Assembly (NCBI GenBank): GCA_947387575.1
Contig: CANDOC010000004.1
Span: forward strand, 62,001-126,000
Direction of reading: 5' to 3'
Length of the DNA stretch: 64,000 nucleotides
From: Spongorhabdus nitratireducens
GTDB taxonomy: Bacteria > Pseudomonadota > Gammaproteobacteria > Pseudomonadales > Endozoicomonadaceae
Shown: piece after piece, positions 33,082 to 43,400 of the stretch
How the letters are laid out: every line of letters starts with the position of its first letter
How positions within the stretch are numbered: position 1 is the stretch's first letter
Notes under the pieces: model-generated
Seen by the model: only the letters and a program-made list of their open reading frames with translations
Told to the model about the DNA's origin: nothing
Database searches by the model: none
Program-made: the position numbers and the translations under genes

Positions 33082-34845
33082 TTGGGTGCAGCAACAGGAC
33101 ACCAGATCGCCAGAGTTATTCTGGACGGTTTCAGTGACTACCGGACTGACTTTACAGCCCTGACGTTGGGGGCCAAACAACGCTTTCTACAGGCCGACTG
33201 GCCTTCCGTACAGCAGGCGGCGACCGACCGGATTAATCTCTATGATGTGGCTGTGCGTCGGGTTATGCATAACCTTACGACCACGCTGGGTGATGCCCAC
33301 AGGAACAGTGCTCACTGGCGCATTGCCCGTGAAGCCTATGTCGACCTGATTTGCTATCGCACTGATCCTGAGTTGGCGGAAACTTTCTATAACACCATTT
33401 ACCGTCACTCCCTCACTGCTGAACAAGCCAGTATTGATGACTATTTTCCCCAGTCTGAATTTGACGGTTTCAGGGTACAGAGCCCGCGTGGTATTTACCG
33501 GACCTATAGAGCTGATAAGGGATTGGTAGATCTGGTCGGTAGTGTACTGGATGATTTTACTCTGGAACTGCCCTGGGAATATCGCCGGCGGGATGTACGC
33601 AATATTATTCGTGCCCTGCAGCATGAGATTCCGGAACAGCTGGATTCGAGTGATTTCAAGGTTGATGTACTCAAGTGGCTGTTTTACCGCAACAAGGCGG
33701 CTTATATTATTGGCCGGGTGGTTGTTGACGATGGAACGGCCGAGGGCAAACTGTATCCGTTTGTGCTACCGATTCTTAATAATGAACGTGGCGGCTTATT
33801 TGTCGACAGCCTGCTGTGTACCCAGGATGATGTCAGTATCCTGTTCAGTTTTACCCGCTCCTACTTTATGGTGGATGCCCGTAATCCATCCGAATGTATC
33901 GAGTTTCTGCATACCCTGTTCCCTAATAAAAGCCGCTGGGAAATCTACAGCTCCATTGGCTTCTACAAGCACGGGAAGAGTGTCTTCTACCGTAACTTCC
34001 TGACCCACCTTGATCAGCACTCCGACCAGTTTGTTATTGCGCCGGGTATCAAGGGGATGGTCATGTCGGTATTTACCCTGCCATCACTGAATATCGTATT
34101 CAAAATTATCAAGGACTACTTTGCGCCACCCAAGGAAGTGGACAAGGCGACGGTAAAAGACCGCTACTATCTGGTAAAAACCCATGACCGTGTAGGCCGT
34201 ATGGCGGATACCCAGGAGTTCTCCAATCTCTGGCTGCCGAAAGATCGTTTCTGCGATGAGTTGCTGGAAGAGTTGCTTAATGTGGCTTCCTCAATTGTAG
34301 AGCTGCATGGTGACCGGGTACTAATTCGTCATGTCTACATTGAACGACGCATGACACCACTCAATATCTATGTGGACGAGGCCGAGCCGGAAAGCATGCG
34401 GGCGGCACTGGATGAATACGGCAATGCAATCAAACAGCTGGCAGCGGCTAATATTTTCCCCGGCGATATGCTGCTGAAAAACTTTGGTGTGACCCGTCAC
34501 GGCCGGGTAGTGTTCTACGATTATGATGAAATCAGCTATCTGACCGACTGTAATTTCAGAAAGATTCCGGAACCGCTTTATCCCGAACAGGAGCTTTCAG
34601 CAGAACCCTGGTATTCAGTCGGCCCTAACGATATTTTCCCTGAAGAGTTCCCGGTATTCCTGTTCCCTGATCCCCGAATCCGGCGCATGTTCACCGAGAT
34701 TCATGGTGATCTGTTTACAGCGGATTACTGGCGCGGCATTCAGGATGAAATTCGTAACGGCCGAATGATGGATATTCTGCCTTATCGCCAGAATCTGAGG
34801 TTTGGCCGAAAGCTGGTAAAAAAAAAGGAGCCTGAACTGGCTTGA
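33082..34845 (+). CDS. aceK: Isocitrate dehydrogenase kinase/phosphatase
   Basis: A 587-residue AceK of normal length. It switches isocitrate dehydrogenase off by phosphorylation and on by dephosphorylation, steering carbon into the glyoxylate shunt during growth on acetate or fatty acids. The N-terminal regulatory part starts ARVILDGFSDYR; the kinase part holds FKIIKDYFAPPKE and the MTPLNIY and FYDYDEISYLTDCNFRKIP segments. The start is TTG with a G-rich ribosome site (GGGGGTG). It is not next to aceA or aceB. That such a regulator is present fits the fatty-acid uptake genes earlier in the window. Confidence 0.95.
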   Translation: MGAATGHQIARVILDGFSDYRTDFTALTLGAKQRFLQADWPSVQQAATDRINLYDVAVRRVMHNLTTTLGDAHRNSAHWRIAREAYVDLICYRTDPELAETFYNTIYRHSLTAEQASIDDYFPQSEFDGFRVQSPRGIYRTYRADKGLVDLVGSVLDDFTLELPWEYRRRDVRNIIRALQHEIPEQLDSSDFKVDVLKWLFYRNKAAYIIGRVVVDDGTAEGKLYPFVLPILNNERGGLFVDSLLCTQDDVSILFSFTRSYFMVDARNPSECIEFLHTLFPNKSRWEIYSSIGFYKHGKSVFYRNFLTHLDQHSDQFVIAPGIKGMVMSVFTLPSLNIVFKIIKDYFAPPKEVDKATVKDRYYLVKTHDRVGRMADTQEFSNLWLPKDRFCDELLEELLNVASSIVELHGDRVLIRHVYIERRMTPLNIYVDEAEPESMRAALDEYGNAIKQLAAANIFPGDMLLKNFGVTRHGRVVFYDYDEISYLTDCNFRKIPEPLYPEQELSAEPWYSVGPNDIFPEEFPVFLFPDPRIRRMFTEIHGDLFTADYWRGIQDEIRNGRMMDILPYRQNLRFGRKLVKKKEPELA

Positions 34846-34860
34846 AGAAATGAAGAGTGA

Positions 34861-34896
34861 AAATATCAGGCAGCAGATCACTGCCTGATATTTTTT
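34861..34896. terminator. Bidirectional terminator between aceK and folD
   Basis: A 13-bp perfect stem (AAATATCAGGCAG/CTGCCTGATATTT) with a seven-base loop, flanked by A-rich and T-rich tracts, lies between the convergent aceK and folD genes and can serve both. Confidence 0.9.
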
Positions 34897-34906
34897 ATAA
34901 TAAGAA

Positions 34907-35818
34907 TCAGGCAGCGTCGTTCTGCTTGTTCTCCAGATGGAACCAGGCTGACTTCACGGTATTTTTCATCAGCATGGTAATCGTCATCGGACCTACACCA
35001 CCCGGTACCGGGGTGATTTTGCCGGCTACCTTGCTGGCAGCTTCAAAGTCCACATCACCACTCAGAATCGCGCGACCGGTCTTTTCGCTGACGCCGACCC
35101 GGTTAACACCGACATCAATGACAGTTGCGCCCGGCTTGATCCATTCCGGCTTGACCAGTCCCGGTACACCAGCGGCCACGATCAGAATATCTGCGCGACG
35201 ACAGTGTTCATCCAGATCTTTGGTGCGGGTATGAACCATGGTCACAGTGCTATTGGCCCCTGGCCCTTTCTGACCCATCATTACCGCAATCGGCTTGCCT
35301 ACGATATTGGAGCGGCCGACAACAACCACTTCAGCACCGGCAGTTTCAGTGCCGGAACGGGTAATCATTTCCTGAATACCGGCCGGGGTACAGGGCAGGT
35401 AACGGATCTCATCACCGCCAATCACCATCCGTCCGAGATTGACCGGGTGGAAACCGTCAACATCTTTGTCAGGGGAGATTGCGTTCAGAACTTTCTTTTC
35501 GTCGATATGGTCGGGGAGGGGGAGTTGAACCAGAATGCCGTGGATATCGTCGTCCTGGTTGTACTTTTCGATAAGTTCCAGCAGGGCTTGTTCGGAAATA
35601 CTTTCCGGCTGGTTATCCTGTATCTCGTGGAAACCAAGGCCCAACGCCGTTTTTACCTTCAGGGTGACATAACTGACAGAAGCGGGGTTTTCGCCGACAA
35701 GGATGGTAACCAGACCGGGTGTCTTACCATGCTTTTCCTGCATGGCCGCAACTTCTTGCTTGAGTTCGTCAAGAATTTCCGCCCGCATAGCTGTGCCGCT
35801 GATGATCTCAGCACTCAT
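34907..35818 (-). CDS. folD: Bifunctional methylene-THF dehydrogenase / methenyl-THF cyclohydrolase
   Basis: A 303-residue FolD that interconverts 5,10-methylene- and 10-formyl-tetrahydrofolate with NADP. It shows the active-site segment VSYVTLKVKTALGLG, normally with a YVxxKxKA motif (Tyr and Lys present), GILVQLPLPDH, and the nucleotide-binding VVVGRSNIVGKP. The C-terminal PGGVGPMTITML is intact, and about 15 extra residues follow it. It is monocistronic and convergent with aceK, sharing one terminator. Confidence 0.96.
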   Translation of the reverse strand: MSAEIISGTAMRAEILDELKQEVAAMQEKHGKTPGLVTILVGENPASVSYVTLKVKTALGLGFHEIQDNQPESISEQALLELIEKYNQDDDIHGILVQLPLPDHIDEKKVLNAISPDKDVDGFHPVNLGRMVIGGDEIRYLPCTPAGIQEMITRSGTETAGAEVVVVGRSNIVGKPIAVMMGQKGPGANSTVTMVHTRTKDLDEHCRRADILIVAAGVPGLVKPEWIKPGATVIDVGVNRVGVSEKTGRAILSGDVDFEAASKVAGKITPVPGGVGPMTITMLMKNTVKSAWFHLENKQNDAA

Positions 35819-35964
35819 ATAGTATCACTCCAGAGTCTTGTATTTATGGCGAACAGTTTTTTATGCCGGTTCTGACAGAAATGTTCGCTTGAGGCCGTCT
35901 ATGAAAGTGAGTGTGGAATGATACGCGGGTTTGAAAAAGATAGGGATAGGCATCTTTCGTCCTG

Positions 35965-36014
35965 GATCAATAATCATGCAGATAGTGAGGTTTATTTCTG
36001 CACAATTATTGATC
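35965..36014 (-). terminator. Possible transcript-end hairpin after rnfE
   Basis: A 10-bp perfect inverted repeat (GATCAATAAT/ATTATTGATC) encloses a second 6-bp one (TGCAGA/TCTGCA) just past the rnfE stop codon. No U-tract follows on the minus strand, so it may stabilise the 3' end rather than terminate. Confidence 0.35.
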
Positions 36015-36028
36015 AGGAGTGTGGTAAA

Positions 36029-36748
36029 TCAGGAGACGGTGCCGGTTACCCGAACCCGCTTGCTGCCGGTAGAGGGCTTGTCCTGAGTGGCTTTTTTAGC
36101 CTCGCTGATACGGTTATCGACGATATTCTTCACTGCGATCAACAGACCCATAAAGAAAAATGCGCCGGGCGGCAAAATGGCAAACAGGAACTGTTTGTAA
36201 TCCTGAACCAGAACCACTGACCAACTTTTGGCTACCGGTCCGAACAGCAGATGCATATTGGCAAACAGCGTGCCCTGACCAATGGATTCGCGCAGGGCGC
36301 CCAGTACAACCAGTACCAGTGCAAAGCCGGCACCCATCATTAAACCATCCAGTACAGCTGCGCCGGGCGGATGCTTGGAAGCAAAGGCATCGGCACGGCC
36401 GAGAATGGAGCAGTTGGTTACGATCAGCGGAATAAAGATACCGAGAATCTGGTACAGCTCGTAAGTGAAGGCCTGCATCAGAAGCTCAACACAAGTGGTC
36501 AGTGCCGCAATCACCATTACAAACACCGGCAGACGAATCGCATCGTTTACCTGATGGCGGATCAGTGATACCACCAGGTTGGAGCCGGCCAGTACCAGAA
36601 TGGTTGCCAGTCCCAGACCCAGCGCATTGACCACACTGTTGGAAACACCCAGCAGCGGACACAGGCCCAGTAGCTGAACCAGTGCAGGGTTATTGTTCCA
36701 AAGGCCATTCAGGGTAATTTCACGGGCTTCAGGCGTCGGGCTGGCCAT
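36029..36748 (-). CDS. rnfE: Rnf electron transport complex subunit E
   Basis: A 239-residue membrane protein with six helices and the paired motifs [21 protein letters not shown] and [18 protein letters not shown] shared by RnfE and NqrD. Together with RnfA it forms the inner-membrane [2Fe-2S] core of the Rnf complex, which moves electrons between ferredoxin and NAD coupled to ion transport. The ATG at 36748, seven bases from GGGGAG, is favoured over one at 36754 that touches it. It is last in the rnfABCDGE operon and overlaps the rnfG end by 20 bases. Confidence 0.94.
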   Translation of the reverse strand: MASPTPEAREITLNGLWNNNPALVQLLGLCPLLGVSNSVVNALGLGLATILVLAGSNLVVSLIRHQVNDAIRLPVFVMVIAALTTCVELLMQAFTYELYQILGIFIPLIVTNCSILGRADAFASKHPPGAAVLDGLMMGAGFALVLVVLGALRESIGQGTLFANMHLLFGPVAKSWSVVLVQDYKQFLFAILPPGAFFFMGLLIAVKNIVDNRISEAKKATQDKPSTGSKRVRVTGTVS

Positions 36749-37463
36749 GAGCATCTCCCCTGGTTTGTTTCAGTTGCTTGAGACCCTGCTGGAACAGCTG
36801 GTCCCGGTTCTGTTCAAAGTACTGCAGGCTGTTGTGCACCGCCAGTACAACTGCTCTCGGGGTAATGGTGGCGCCGGTAAACTGGTCAAACTCACCGCCA
36901 TCCTTGCGTACGCCCCAGCCTTTTTGCTGCGGGTTGTCCAGAGACTTGCCACTGAATACGGTAATCCAGTTCGACTTGATGATCTCGATCGCATCACCCA
37001 GCCCCGGGGTTTCCTTGTGATTGGTTACCCGGACACCGGACAGGGTGCCATCGGCCTTGATACCAACCAGCATATGAATCGCACCGCTGTATCCTTTCGG
37101 TGCTACTACAGGAAGAATAACCGCGACAGGCGTATCACCTTTAAATGCAGCGTAACCTTCAGCGGTTGTGCGTGATCCCAGCTGTTTGTTAACCGGAATG
37201 CTGATTCGGGTCTTCAGCAGGTCGTTGTCGTACAGTGCCGAGCCATCAATATCAGCGCGTGGCAGAATTTCTTCCAGTGCACGGATCTCTGCCTGACGAA
37301 TCTGGTCATCAATCCGGGCCTTGGTAAAGACCCAGGTCAGGGTGATCAGGCCCACTGTCAGGGCTGCAAACAGCCCCAGTGTCAGGCTACTGGCACTGGC
37401 TGCCCGCAGCATCAACCCTTTGGCTGATGTGTTTGTTTCGGTTTCAGGACGCGGTTCCATCAA
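36729..37463 (-). CDS. rnfG: Rnf electron transport complex subunit G
   Basis: A 244-residue protein with one N-terminal membrane anchor ([20 protein letters not shown]) and a periplasmic FMN-binding domain. The threonine that carries covalent FMN lies in the motif [12 protein letters not shown], preceded by the conserved KETPGLG. RnfG passes electrons within the Rnf complex on the outer face of the membrane. It overlaps rnfD by four bases and rnfE by about 20, as in tightly packed rnf operons. Confidence 0.94.
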   Translation of the reverse strand: MMEPRPETETNTSAKGLMLRAASASSLTLGLFAALTVGLITLTWVFTKARIDDQIRQAEIRALEEILPRADIDGSALYDNDLLKTRISIPVNKQLGSRTTAEGYAAFKGDTPVAVILPVVAPKGYSGAIHMLVGIKADGTLSGVRVTNHKETPGLGDAIEIIKSNWITVFSGKSLDNPQQKGWGVRKDGGEFDQFTGATITPRAVVLAVHNSLQYFEQNRDQLFQQGLKQLKQTRGDAHGQPDA

Positions 37464-38527
37464 CGGTCCTCCGGTTTGGCCAGACCCTTGCGTGGCTTTT
37501 TGTGGCCATAAGTTCGTGGCTGGGTGTAGTAATCAATCGTAGGCGCTGCCATGTTCATCAGCAGCACGGCAAAGGCGACAGCATCAGGATATCCGCCCCA
37601 GGCGCGAATCACATAAACCAGAATACCGACACCGGCACCGAAGATCAGGCGTCCACGGTTACTGGTAGCACCGGAAACCGGATCAGTGACAATAAAGAAC
37701 GCACCCAGCATGGTGGCGCCACTCAGCAGATGAAACAGTACGGTGCCATGGGTATCGGAACCACTGCCGTTCTTGAACACCAGTGACATCACAATCAGAG
37801 CGCCGAGCATGCCGACAGGTGCGTGCCAGGTAAATACCTTGCGATACAGCAGGAACAGACCGCCGGCGAGATAGGCAATATTGACCCACTCCCAACCTTT
37901 ACCGGCAAAGGTGCCGCCCAGTGCGGCATTAGTCGCCTGCAGTTCAGACCAGGTCAGGCTGCTGTTTTCCCGAACAACATCCAGCGCGGTTGCCATGGTG
38001 ATGGCATCATAATCCAGATTACCACCGAGGAACGGGAAGATAGCTTGCAGTGACTGACCGAAGCTCAGGGTTTCATAACCCGGTGTGCCTGCGGCAGGTA
38101 ACCAGTTGACCATATCGGCCGGGAAGGAAATCAACAGCAGGACATAGCCGACCATGGCCGGGTTAAACGGGTTCTGCCCCAGTCCGCCATACAGGTGCTT
38201 GGCCACAATAATGGCAAAGGCGGTACCGATCAGCGTCAGCCACCAGGGTGCCAGTGGCGGCAATGCCAGTGCCAGCAACACCGCTGTGACCAGCGCACTG
38301 TAATCCCGCAGATAGAAGGCAACCGGCCGCTTTCTTAGACGGGCAACCAGTGCTTCACTGCCGACGGCAATCAGTGAAATCCAGATCAGATTGATGAAGG
38401 TGCCCCAGCCGAACATGGCAGTGGTCACCAGCAGCCCGGGCAGGGCGGCCAGCATAACCAGCTGCATTACGCGGGAGGTCGTTTCTGCACCACGGGTATG
38501 GGGTGATGTTTGTCGTATCAGTGCCAT
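37460..38527 (-). CDS. rnfD: Rnf electron transport complex subunit D
   Basis: A 355-residue multi-helix membrane protein related to NqrB. The covalent FMN site is the threonine in DPVSGATSNRGR near residue 290. Other family segments such as KHLYGGLGQNPFNPAMVGY are intact. It binds FMN and probably riboflavin and contributes to ion translocation. It starts 23 bases after the end of rnfC and overlaps rnfG by four bases. Confidence 0.95.
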   Translation of the reverse strand: MALIRQTSPHTRGAETTSRVMQLVMLAALPGLLVTTAMFGWGTFINLIWISLIAVGSEALVARLRKRPVAFYLRDYSALVTAVLLALALPPLAPWWLTLIGTAFAIIVAKHLYGGLGQNPFNPAMVGYVLLLISFPADMVNWLPAAGTPGYETLSFGQSLQAIFPFLGGNLDYDAITMATALDVVRENSSLTWSELQATNAALGGTFAGKGWEWVNIAYLAGGLFLLYRKVFTWHAPVGMLGALIVMSLVFKNGSGSDTHGTVLFHLLSGATMLGAFFIVTDPVSGATSNRGRLIFGAGVGILVYVIRAWGGYPDAVAFAVLLMNMAAPTIDYYTQPRTYGHKKPRKGLAKPEDR

Positions 38528-38549
38528 AAATCTATTACCTTGAACCGCC

Positions 38550-41270
38550 TCAGGCTGATGCCTTGTCCAGTGCTTCGGCGGCTGCGTCTGCAGCGGCCTG
38601 GGCCTGCTGCAGAGTCTGCTTCAGCTCGTCAATATTGGCTGCATCTTCACCGGCGTCATCCAGTGCCCGCTGGGCTTTTTTAACCGCAGCACGGGCCATG
38701 GCCGCCTCGATCTTGAGCTTCTTCTGTTCGTCACTCAGTACCGGTTTGGCTTTGCGGGCCGGCTTTTCTGCTGCCGGTGCAGGTGTAGGCTCAGGTTCCG
38801 GTGCCGGGGCTTCTGCTGCGGCCTGCATGGCTGCTTCAAGTTCTGCAGCTTTGGCCTGGGCCTGTTGCAGCGCTTGTTTCAACTCTGGATCATCTCCAGC
38901 TTCATCCAGCGCACGCTGTGCTTTCTTCACTGCGGCACGCGCCATCGCTGCTTCGATCTTGAGCTTTTTCTGGGCGTCGCTCAGAACCGGTTTGGCTTTA
39001 CGGGCCGGCTTTTCTTCCGCCGGTGCTGGTTCTGGCGCTTCTGCTGCAGCTTGCATTGCAGCTTCAACTTCAGCGGCTTTCTCCTGGGCCTGTTGCAGCG
39101 CTTGTTTCAGCTCCGGAGTATCACCGGCTTCATCCAGCGCACGCTGAGCTTTCTTCACGGCGGCACGAGCCATAGCCGCTTCAATCTTGAGTTTCTTCTG
39201 CGCATCACTCAGTGCCGGCTTGGGTTTCTTCACCGGTTTATCTGCTGCCGGTTCAGGTGCTGGCGCATCAGCGGCGGCCTTCATTGCAGCTTCCAGCTCA
39301 TCAGCTTTGGTCTGAGCCTGCTGCAGAGTCTGTTTCAACTCATCGATATTGGCTGCGCTTTTGCCCGCTTCATCCAGTGCTCGCTGGGCTTTCTTAACAG
39401 CAGCGCGGGCCATGGCGGATTCGATCTTGAGCTTTTTCTGTTGCTCATTCAGAACCGGTTTGGCTTTTTTAGCTGGCTGTTCAGGTGCTGCTGCAACCGG
39501 AGCCTGAGCGGCCTGCTCAAACTCTTTCTCCAGCGTTGCAACCTGTGCCTTCAGCTTGTCGATATTCGTCTGAAGTTGTGCATTGGTTTCTTCACTGCCC
39601 TTGGCATCAGCCAGTGCGCGCTCGGATTTTTTCAGTTGGGCTTTTACCATCGACAGCTGAATCTTGAGCTCTTTCTGCTTGGCAGAAAGCTGTGGCCGGC
39701 CAGCTTTGCCCTCGGTTGCTTTGCGGGCAGTCGCTCTTGCCAGTGCGGCTTTGACTTCATCTGCCTTGGCTGAATCTTCCGGTTTGGCGGCGGCCGGATT
39801 GGCAGCCGCAGCAGCCTTTTCCTTTTTCAGTTGGGCTGCACGTTCGGCATTGGCTTTACGCTTGGCTTCACGGGCTGCTTTTTCAGCTTCCAGTCGGGCC
39901 TGACGATCTTCAAATCGTTTCTTGGAGTATTCCGCTTTCTGCTGTTTGGCCTGTAGCTGTCGTATTTCACCTTTGGAGGCGCGGTAGTATTGCACCAGTG
40001 GAATTGCACTGGGGCAGACATAAGCGCAGGCGCCACATTCGATACAGTCGAACAGGTTGTGATGATTCAGCTGATCATGGTTTTCAGCCTTGGAGTGCCA
40101 GTACAGCTGCTGTGGCAACAGGGATACCGGGCAGGCTTCGGAGCAGAGACCGCAGCGAATACATTCCTGTGGTGTCGGTGCCGGAGGAAATTCTTCCCAG
40201 GTGGCAGCAATCAGACAGTTGGTGGTTTTCAGTACCGGCATATCGGTACGTTCAAGGGTATGACCCATCATCGGGCCACCCAGTACCAGACTGTGCAGTT
40301 TACGTTTCTTCAGACCGGAAAATTCAAGCAGGTGATCTGCCGGAGTACCGATCAGTGCCTCGACATTCTGTGGCTGTTTCAGGGCTTCACCGGTCAGGGT
40401 GGTAATCCGAGAAATCAGCGGCTTGCCTTCGACAATAGCATCATGCACTGCCGCCAGGGTGCCGACGTTGTAACACAGAATACCGATATCCACCGAGCGG
40501 GCATCGTTCGGTACTTCCTTGCCGGTCAGCAGATAGATCAGTCGTTGAGCGTCACCGGACGGGTATCTTGTGGGTACCACCGCGACTTCAATATTTTTTC
40601 CCTTGCAGGCCGCGCGCATGGCATCAACCGCTTCCGGCTTGTTGTCCTCAATCCCGATAATGATTTCCTTGGGATTGAGCAAGTGACGCAGAATCAATAT
40701 ACCGCCGACAATTTTATCGGCACGTTCCCGCATCAACCGGTCGTCAGCGGTAATATAGGGCTCACACTCGGCACCGTTAACGACAACGGTATGAATCTTG
40801 TCTTCGGTGCGTGAAGCCATTTTAACGGCAGCAGGGAACCCTGCACCGCCAAGACCAACGACACCGGCATCATGAATTTTCTGCAGCAGCAGATCTTTGG
40901 CGGCAGCGGTGTAGTCAGTAACCGGTTCCAGTTCAGCCCAGCGGTCTTCACCGTCGGACTGCAGAATAATACACGGCTCTTCTAGTCCGGACGGATGCGG
41001 TACCGGACAGACTTCAATAGCAGTTATGGTGCCAGAAGTCGGGGCATGAACCGGGGCGCTGACAAAACCATTGGCTTTGGCCAGCAGCTGACCTTTCAAT
41101 ACCTTGTCACCGACACTGACGACCGGTTTGGCCGGAGCACCACTGTGCTGGTTCAGCGGCAGGGTCAGCTCCGCCGGCAGTGGCGGCAGCGCTATCGGAT
41201 TATGACTGGACTGGTCCTTGTTTTCGGGCGGATGCACACCACCGGGGAAGGCATGGATCTGGCGGCTCAT
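38550..41270 (-). CDS. rnfC: Rnf electron transport complex subunit C with long repeated C-terminal tail
   Basis: A 906-residue RnfC. The first 440 residues form the NADH- and FMN-binding part ([27 protein letters not shown]) and a ferredoxin domain with two cluster motifs ([12 protein letters not shown] and [12 protein letters not shown]). The remaining 460 residues are a charged Ala/Lys/Glu-rich extension with five helical repeats, each holding a form of [20 protein letters not shown]. Such tails are known in gammaproteobacterial RnfC but vary greatly in length. It probably forms a long coiled coil in the cytoplasm. It overlaps rnfB by four bases. Confidence 0.95.
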   Translation of the reverse strand: MSRQIHAFPGGVHPPENKDQSSHNPIALPPLPAELTLPLNQHSGAPAKPVVSVGDKVLKGQLLAKANGFVSAPVHAPTSGTITAIEVCPVPHPSGLEEPCIILQSDGEDRWAELEPVTDYTAAAKDLLLQKIHDAGVVGLGGAGFPAAVKMASRTEDKIHTVVVNGAECEPYITADDRLMRERADKIVGGILILRHLLNPKEIIIGIEDNKPEAVDAMRAACKGKNIEVAVVPTRYPSGDAQRLIYLLTGKEVPNDARSVDIGILCYNVGTLAAVHDAIVEGKPLISRITTLTGEALKQPQNVEALIGTPADHLLEFSGLKKRKLHSLVLGGPMMGHTLERTDMPVLKTTNCLIAATWEEFPPAPTPQECIRCGLCSEACPVSLLPQQLYWHSKAENHDQLNHHNLFDCIECGACAYVCPSAIPLVQYYRASKGEIRQLQAKQQKAEYSKKRFEDRQARLEAEKAAREAKRKANAERAAQLKKEKAAAAANPAAAKPEDSAKADEVKAALARATARKATEGKAGRPQLSAKQKELKIQLSMVKAQLKKSERALADAKGSEETNAQLQTNIDKLKAQVATLEKEFEQAAQAPVAAAPEQPAKKAKPVLNEQQKKLKIESAMARAAVKKAQRALDEAGKSAANIDELKQTLQQAQTKADELEAAMKAAADAPAPEPAADKPVKKPKPALSDAQKKLKIEAAMARAAVKKAQRALDEAGDTPELKQALQQAQEKAAEVEAAMQAAAEAPEPAPAEEKPARKAKPVLSDAQKKLKIEAAMARAAVKKAQRALDEAGDDPELKQALQQAQAKAAELEAAMQAAAEAPAPEPEPTPAPAAEKPARKAKPVLSDEQKKLKIEAAMARAAVKKAQRALDDAGEDAANIDELKQTLQQAQAAADAAAEALDKASA
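38560..39690 (-). repeat. Tandem repeats in the rnfC tail (five units)
   Basis: The coding DNA for the RnfC tail repeats with a period of 229-246 bases. The word ATCTTGAG (encoding the LKI core) recurs near 38709, 38955, 39184, 39423 and 39661. The three units nearest the C-terminus are most alike ([17 protein letters not shown] and LSDEQ versions). The unit nearest the N-terminus is the most diverged ([17 protein letters not shown]), which suggests expansion of the downstream copies by recombination. Confidence 0.85.
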
Positions 41271-41848
41271 GCAGTCTGCCCTCCGCGGTCAGTAGCGATA
41301 ATCATATCGGGTGCCAACGGCTTGTCCCATTTCCAGTTTCGGGTTGTTACTTCCAGCGGCACCATATCGATACAGTCAACGGGGCAGGGTTCTACGCACA
41401 GGTCACAGCCGGTGCATTCGGAAACAATAACGGTATGCATCTGCTTGGCAGCACCGAGAATGGCATCCACCGGACAGGCCTGGATACACTTGGTGCAACC
41501 GATGCATTCATCTTCGCGGATATAGGCCACCATCGGTGGCTTCTCTTCGCCGTGCTCGTCATCCAGCGGCACTGCTTCGACATCCAGCAGGTCGGCCAGG
41601 GCATTGATGGTTGCCTGTCCACCCGGTGGGCAGCGGTTAATGGCTTCGCCATTGGCGATGGATTCGGCATAGGGGCGACAGCCTGGATGGCCACACTGAC
41701 CACACTGGGTCTGGGGCAGCAGGGCGTTGATCTGATCCACAATGGGATCACCTTCAACCTTGAAGCGTTCACTGGCGAAGCCGAGAATGGCTCCGCACAC
41801 CAGCGCCAGCAGCAGTAGCGCACCAACAGCGTAAAGGACGATTTCCAT
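41267..41848 (-). CDS. rnfB: Rnf electron transport complex subunit B (ferredoxin-type)
   Basis: A 193-residue protein with an N-terminal membrane helix, a [4Fe-4S] Fes domain ([14 protein letters not shown] ... CPPGG) and two ferredoxin clusters ([12 protein letters not shown] and [12 protein letters not shown]). It is the electron entry or exit subunit facing ferredoxin. It follows rnfA by 16 bases and overlaps rnfC by four. Confidence 0.95.
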   Translation of the reverse strand: MEIVLYAVGALLLLALVCGAILGFASERFKVEGDPIVDQINALLPQTQCGQCGHPGCRPYAESIANGEAINRCPPGGQATINALADLLDVEAVPLDDEHGEEKPPMVAYIREDECIGCTKCIQACPVDAILGAAKQMHTVIVSECTGCDLCVEPCPVDCIDMVPLEVTTRNWKWDKPLAPDMIIATDRGGQTA

Positions 41849-41864
41849 TCTTGGTCCTGGCCTC

Positions 41865-42461
41865 CTACAACTTGATCAGGCCGGTAAAGCCCATAAAGGC
41901 CAGTGACATCAGCGCCGCTGTCACCATGGCAATGGCTCCGCCACGGAAGGGGAGCGGGACATCGGCAGCGGCAATACGCTCGCGCATGGCAGCGAACAGT
42001 ACCAGTACCAGCGAGAAACCCACAGCAGCACCGAAACCGTACAGGGCGGAATCCAGCAGGGTGCTGTCCATCCGGTTACTGTTGAGCAGGGCTACACCCA
42101 GCACCGCACAGTTACTGGTAATCAGCGGCAGGAAGACACCCAGTACCTTATAGAGAATGGGGCTGGTCTTGTGCACCACCATCTCGGTGAACTGCACCAC
42201 CACGGCGATAACCAGAATAAAGGTCAGGGTCTTGAGAAATTCCAGCCCCAGCGGCTGCAGAATATATTCAAAGGTGATGTAGCTGCAGACTGATGCCAGC
42301 GTCAGTACAAACGTTGTGGCCAGCGACATGCCCATCGCCGTTTCCAGTTTTCCCGAGACCCCCATAAAGGGACAAAGACCAAGAAACTGAACCAGTACGA
42401 AATTGTTGACCAGAATGGTACTGACAAGAATCAGCACCAGCTGGGTGATTGGGTCTGCCAT
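41865..42461 (-). CDS. rnfA: Rnf electron transport complex subunit A
   Basis: A 198-residue membrane protein paralogous to RnfE, with six helices. The two half-membrane motifs that hold the [2Fe-2S] cluster with RnfE are intact: [15 protein letters not shown] and [15 protein letters not shown]. It is first in the minus-strand rnfABCDGE order. A promoter should lie in the 415 bases upstream, which contain nested inverted repeats. Confidence 0.95.
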   Translation of the reverse strand: MADPITQLVLILVSTILVNNFVLVQFLGLCPFMGVSGKLETAMGMSLATTFVLTLASVCSYITFEYILQPLGLEFLKTLTFILVIAVVVQFTEMVVHKTSPILYKVLGVFLPLITSNCAVLGVALLNSNRMDSTLLDSALYGFGAAVGFSLVLVLFAAMRERIAAADVPLPFRGGAIAMVTAALMSLAFMGFTGLIKL

Positions 42462-42876
42462 GGCTACCGTGTGTATCGAGAAAACATGTTAAAGAGGGTC
42501 ATTTGCCCCGCTCAAATTCACAAATCAGGGCGCTGGAATTTGAGACGGGTATTATTCAGCAGCTATATATTCCTGACAACCGCACTAGATAGTATTCGTA
42601 AGTATATTTGGTTATATACTTAGGTGTGCGGTGCTCCAAGTCTGAATAAGCCCCTGTCGTGGGGAACGTTATTATATCGCCTGCTGCAGGCTTGTGAAAT
42701 TGTGGCATGCCCTGTTTTGATGAGCCGGGTCCGGCATACGCCCAATAATTTATTTTTTGCTCAGCTTTTGATCAAGACAGCCGGTGATGGGACCTCAGTT
42801 GCTGCTGTAGTCTGGCTTTAAAGGACGGGGAGTACTGACAGAGCATCACTCGGAAGCTCTGTCAGTTGTATTGGTA
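42462..42876. promoter_or_regulatory. rnfA upstream region with concentric inverted repeats
   Basis: No gene is supported here. Three inverted repeats nest around 42610: TTATTCAG/CTGAATAA (42552-42559 and 42642-42649), ACCGCAC/GTGCGGT (42579-42585 and 42626-42632) and TAAGTATAT/ATATACTTA (42599-42607 and 42614-42622). CTCAAATTC/GAATTTGAG forms another nearby. The rnf promoter must lie here too. The nested structure could be a decayed mobile element or a regulatory cruciform; I cannot tell which. Confidence 0.4.
42834..42866 (-). terminator. Hairpin at the end of yjdM
   Basis: An 11-bp perfect stem (ACTGACAGAGC/GCTCTGTCAGT) with an 11-base loop lies ten bases past the yjdM stop codon. The U-tract is missing, so it may be a Rho-assisted or 3'-protecting structure. 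Confidence 0.5.
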
Positions 42877-43224
42877 TCAGGCTTTTTTAACGACTGAGCA
42901 CTTCAGATAAACCTGGCCATGACCGTCAATTTTGCATGAAATATCGTGGCCGTTGACCGGGTCATCCAGCAGACGAATTTTCTTTACCTTGGTGCCGGAT
43001 TTGATCGTGCTGCCACCGGCTTTCAGATCCTTGATTACAGTAACCGCGTCACCGTCTTTGAGTTCATTGCCATTAACATCAAAAAAGCCGTTAGCAGCTT
43101 CTTCCTCGGCGATTTCTTCCAGTGTCCATTCATGGAAACACTCAGGGCAGGTCCAGGTCTGGCCGTCGGTATAACCATAGGGAGATTCGCACTTCGGGCA
43201 CGGCTGCTGGATTGCATCAGACAT
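42877..43224 (-). CDS. yjdM: YjdM (PhnA) family zinc-ribbon protein
   Basis: A 115-residue protein with a zinc ribbon (CPKCESPYGYTDG ... CPECFHEW) and the conserved core DGDAVTVIKDLKAGGSTIK of the YjdM/PhnA family. The name PhnA is historical; a direct role in phosphonate use is not established. The ATG at 43224 has GAGGAA in front and gives the family start MSDAIQQPCPKC; an in-frame ATG 20 codons earlier is unlikely. It is monocistronic. Confidence 0.92.
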   Translation of the reverse strand: MSDAIQQPCPKCESPYGYTDGQTWTCPECFHEWTLEEIAEEEAANGFFDVNGNELKDGDAVTVIKDLKAGGSTIKSGTKVKKIRLLDDPVNGHDISCKIDGHGQVYLKCSVVKKA

Positions 43225-43400
43225 GACGATTCCTCGTAATAAACAGCTTAACGTCTCAAAAAATCGAAAGAGTTTTGAACACAATAGAAAAACAGAGAGG
43301 TTAAGCGTTGGGGAAAATGAAAAAATGGTGAGTCAACAGGAGTGAGAGTTTAAAGTAGCTTCAGAAAGAAGCTACCTTTTTTCCTTACGGAAATACCGAA

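Noticed and set aside
38563-39147. Long Ala/Ser-rich open frame opposite the rnfC repeats
   Set aside because: It is the low-complexity reverse of the repeated tail and not a credible protein.
38560-39690. Regular repeats that could be taken for a CRISPR array or satellite
   Set aside because: The period is about 240 bases, there are no unique spacers, and the reading frame of rnfC runs through them.
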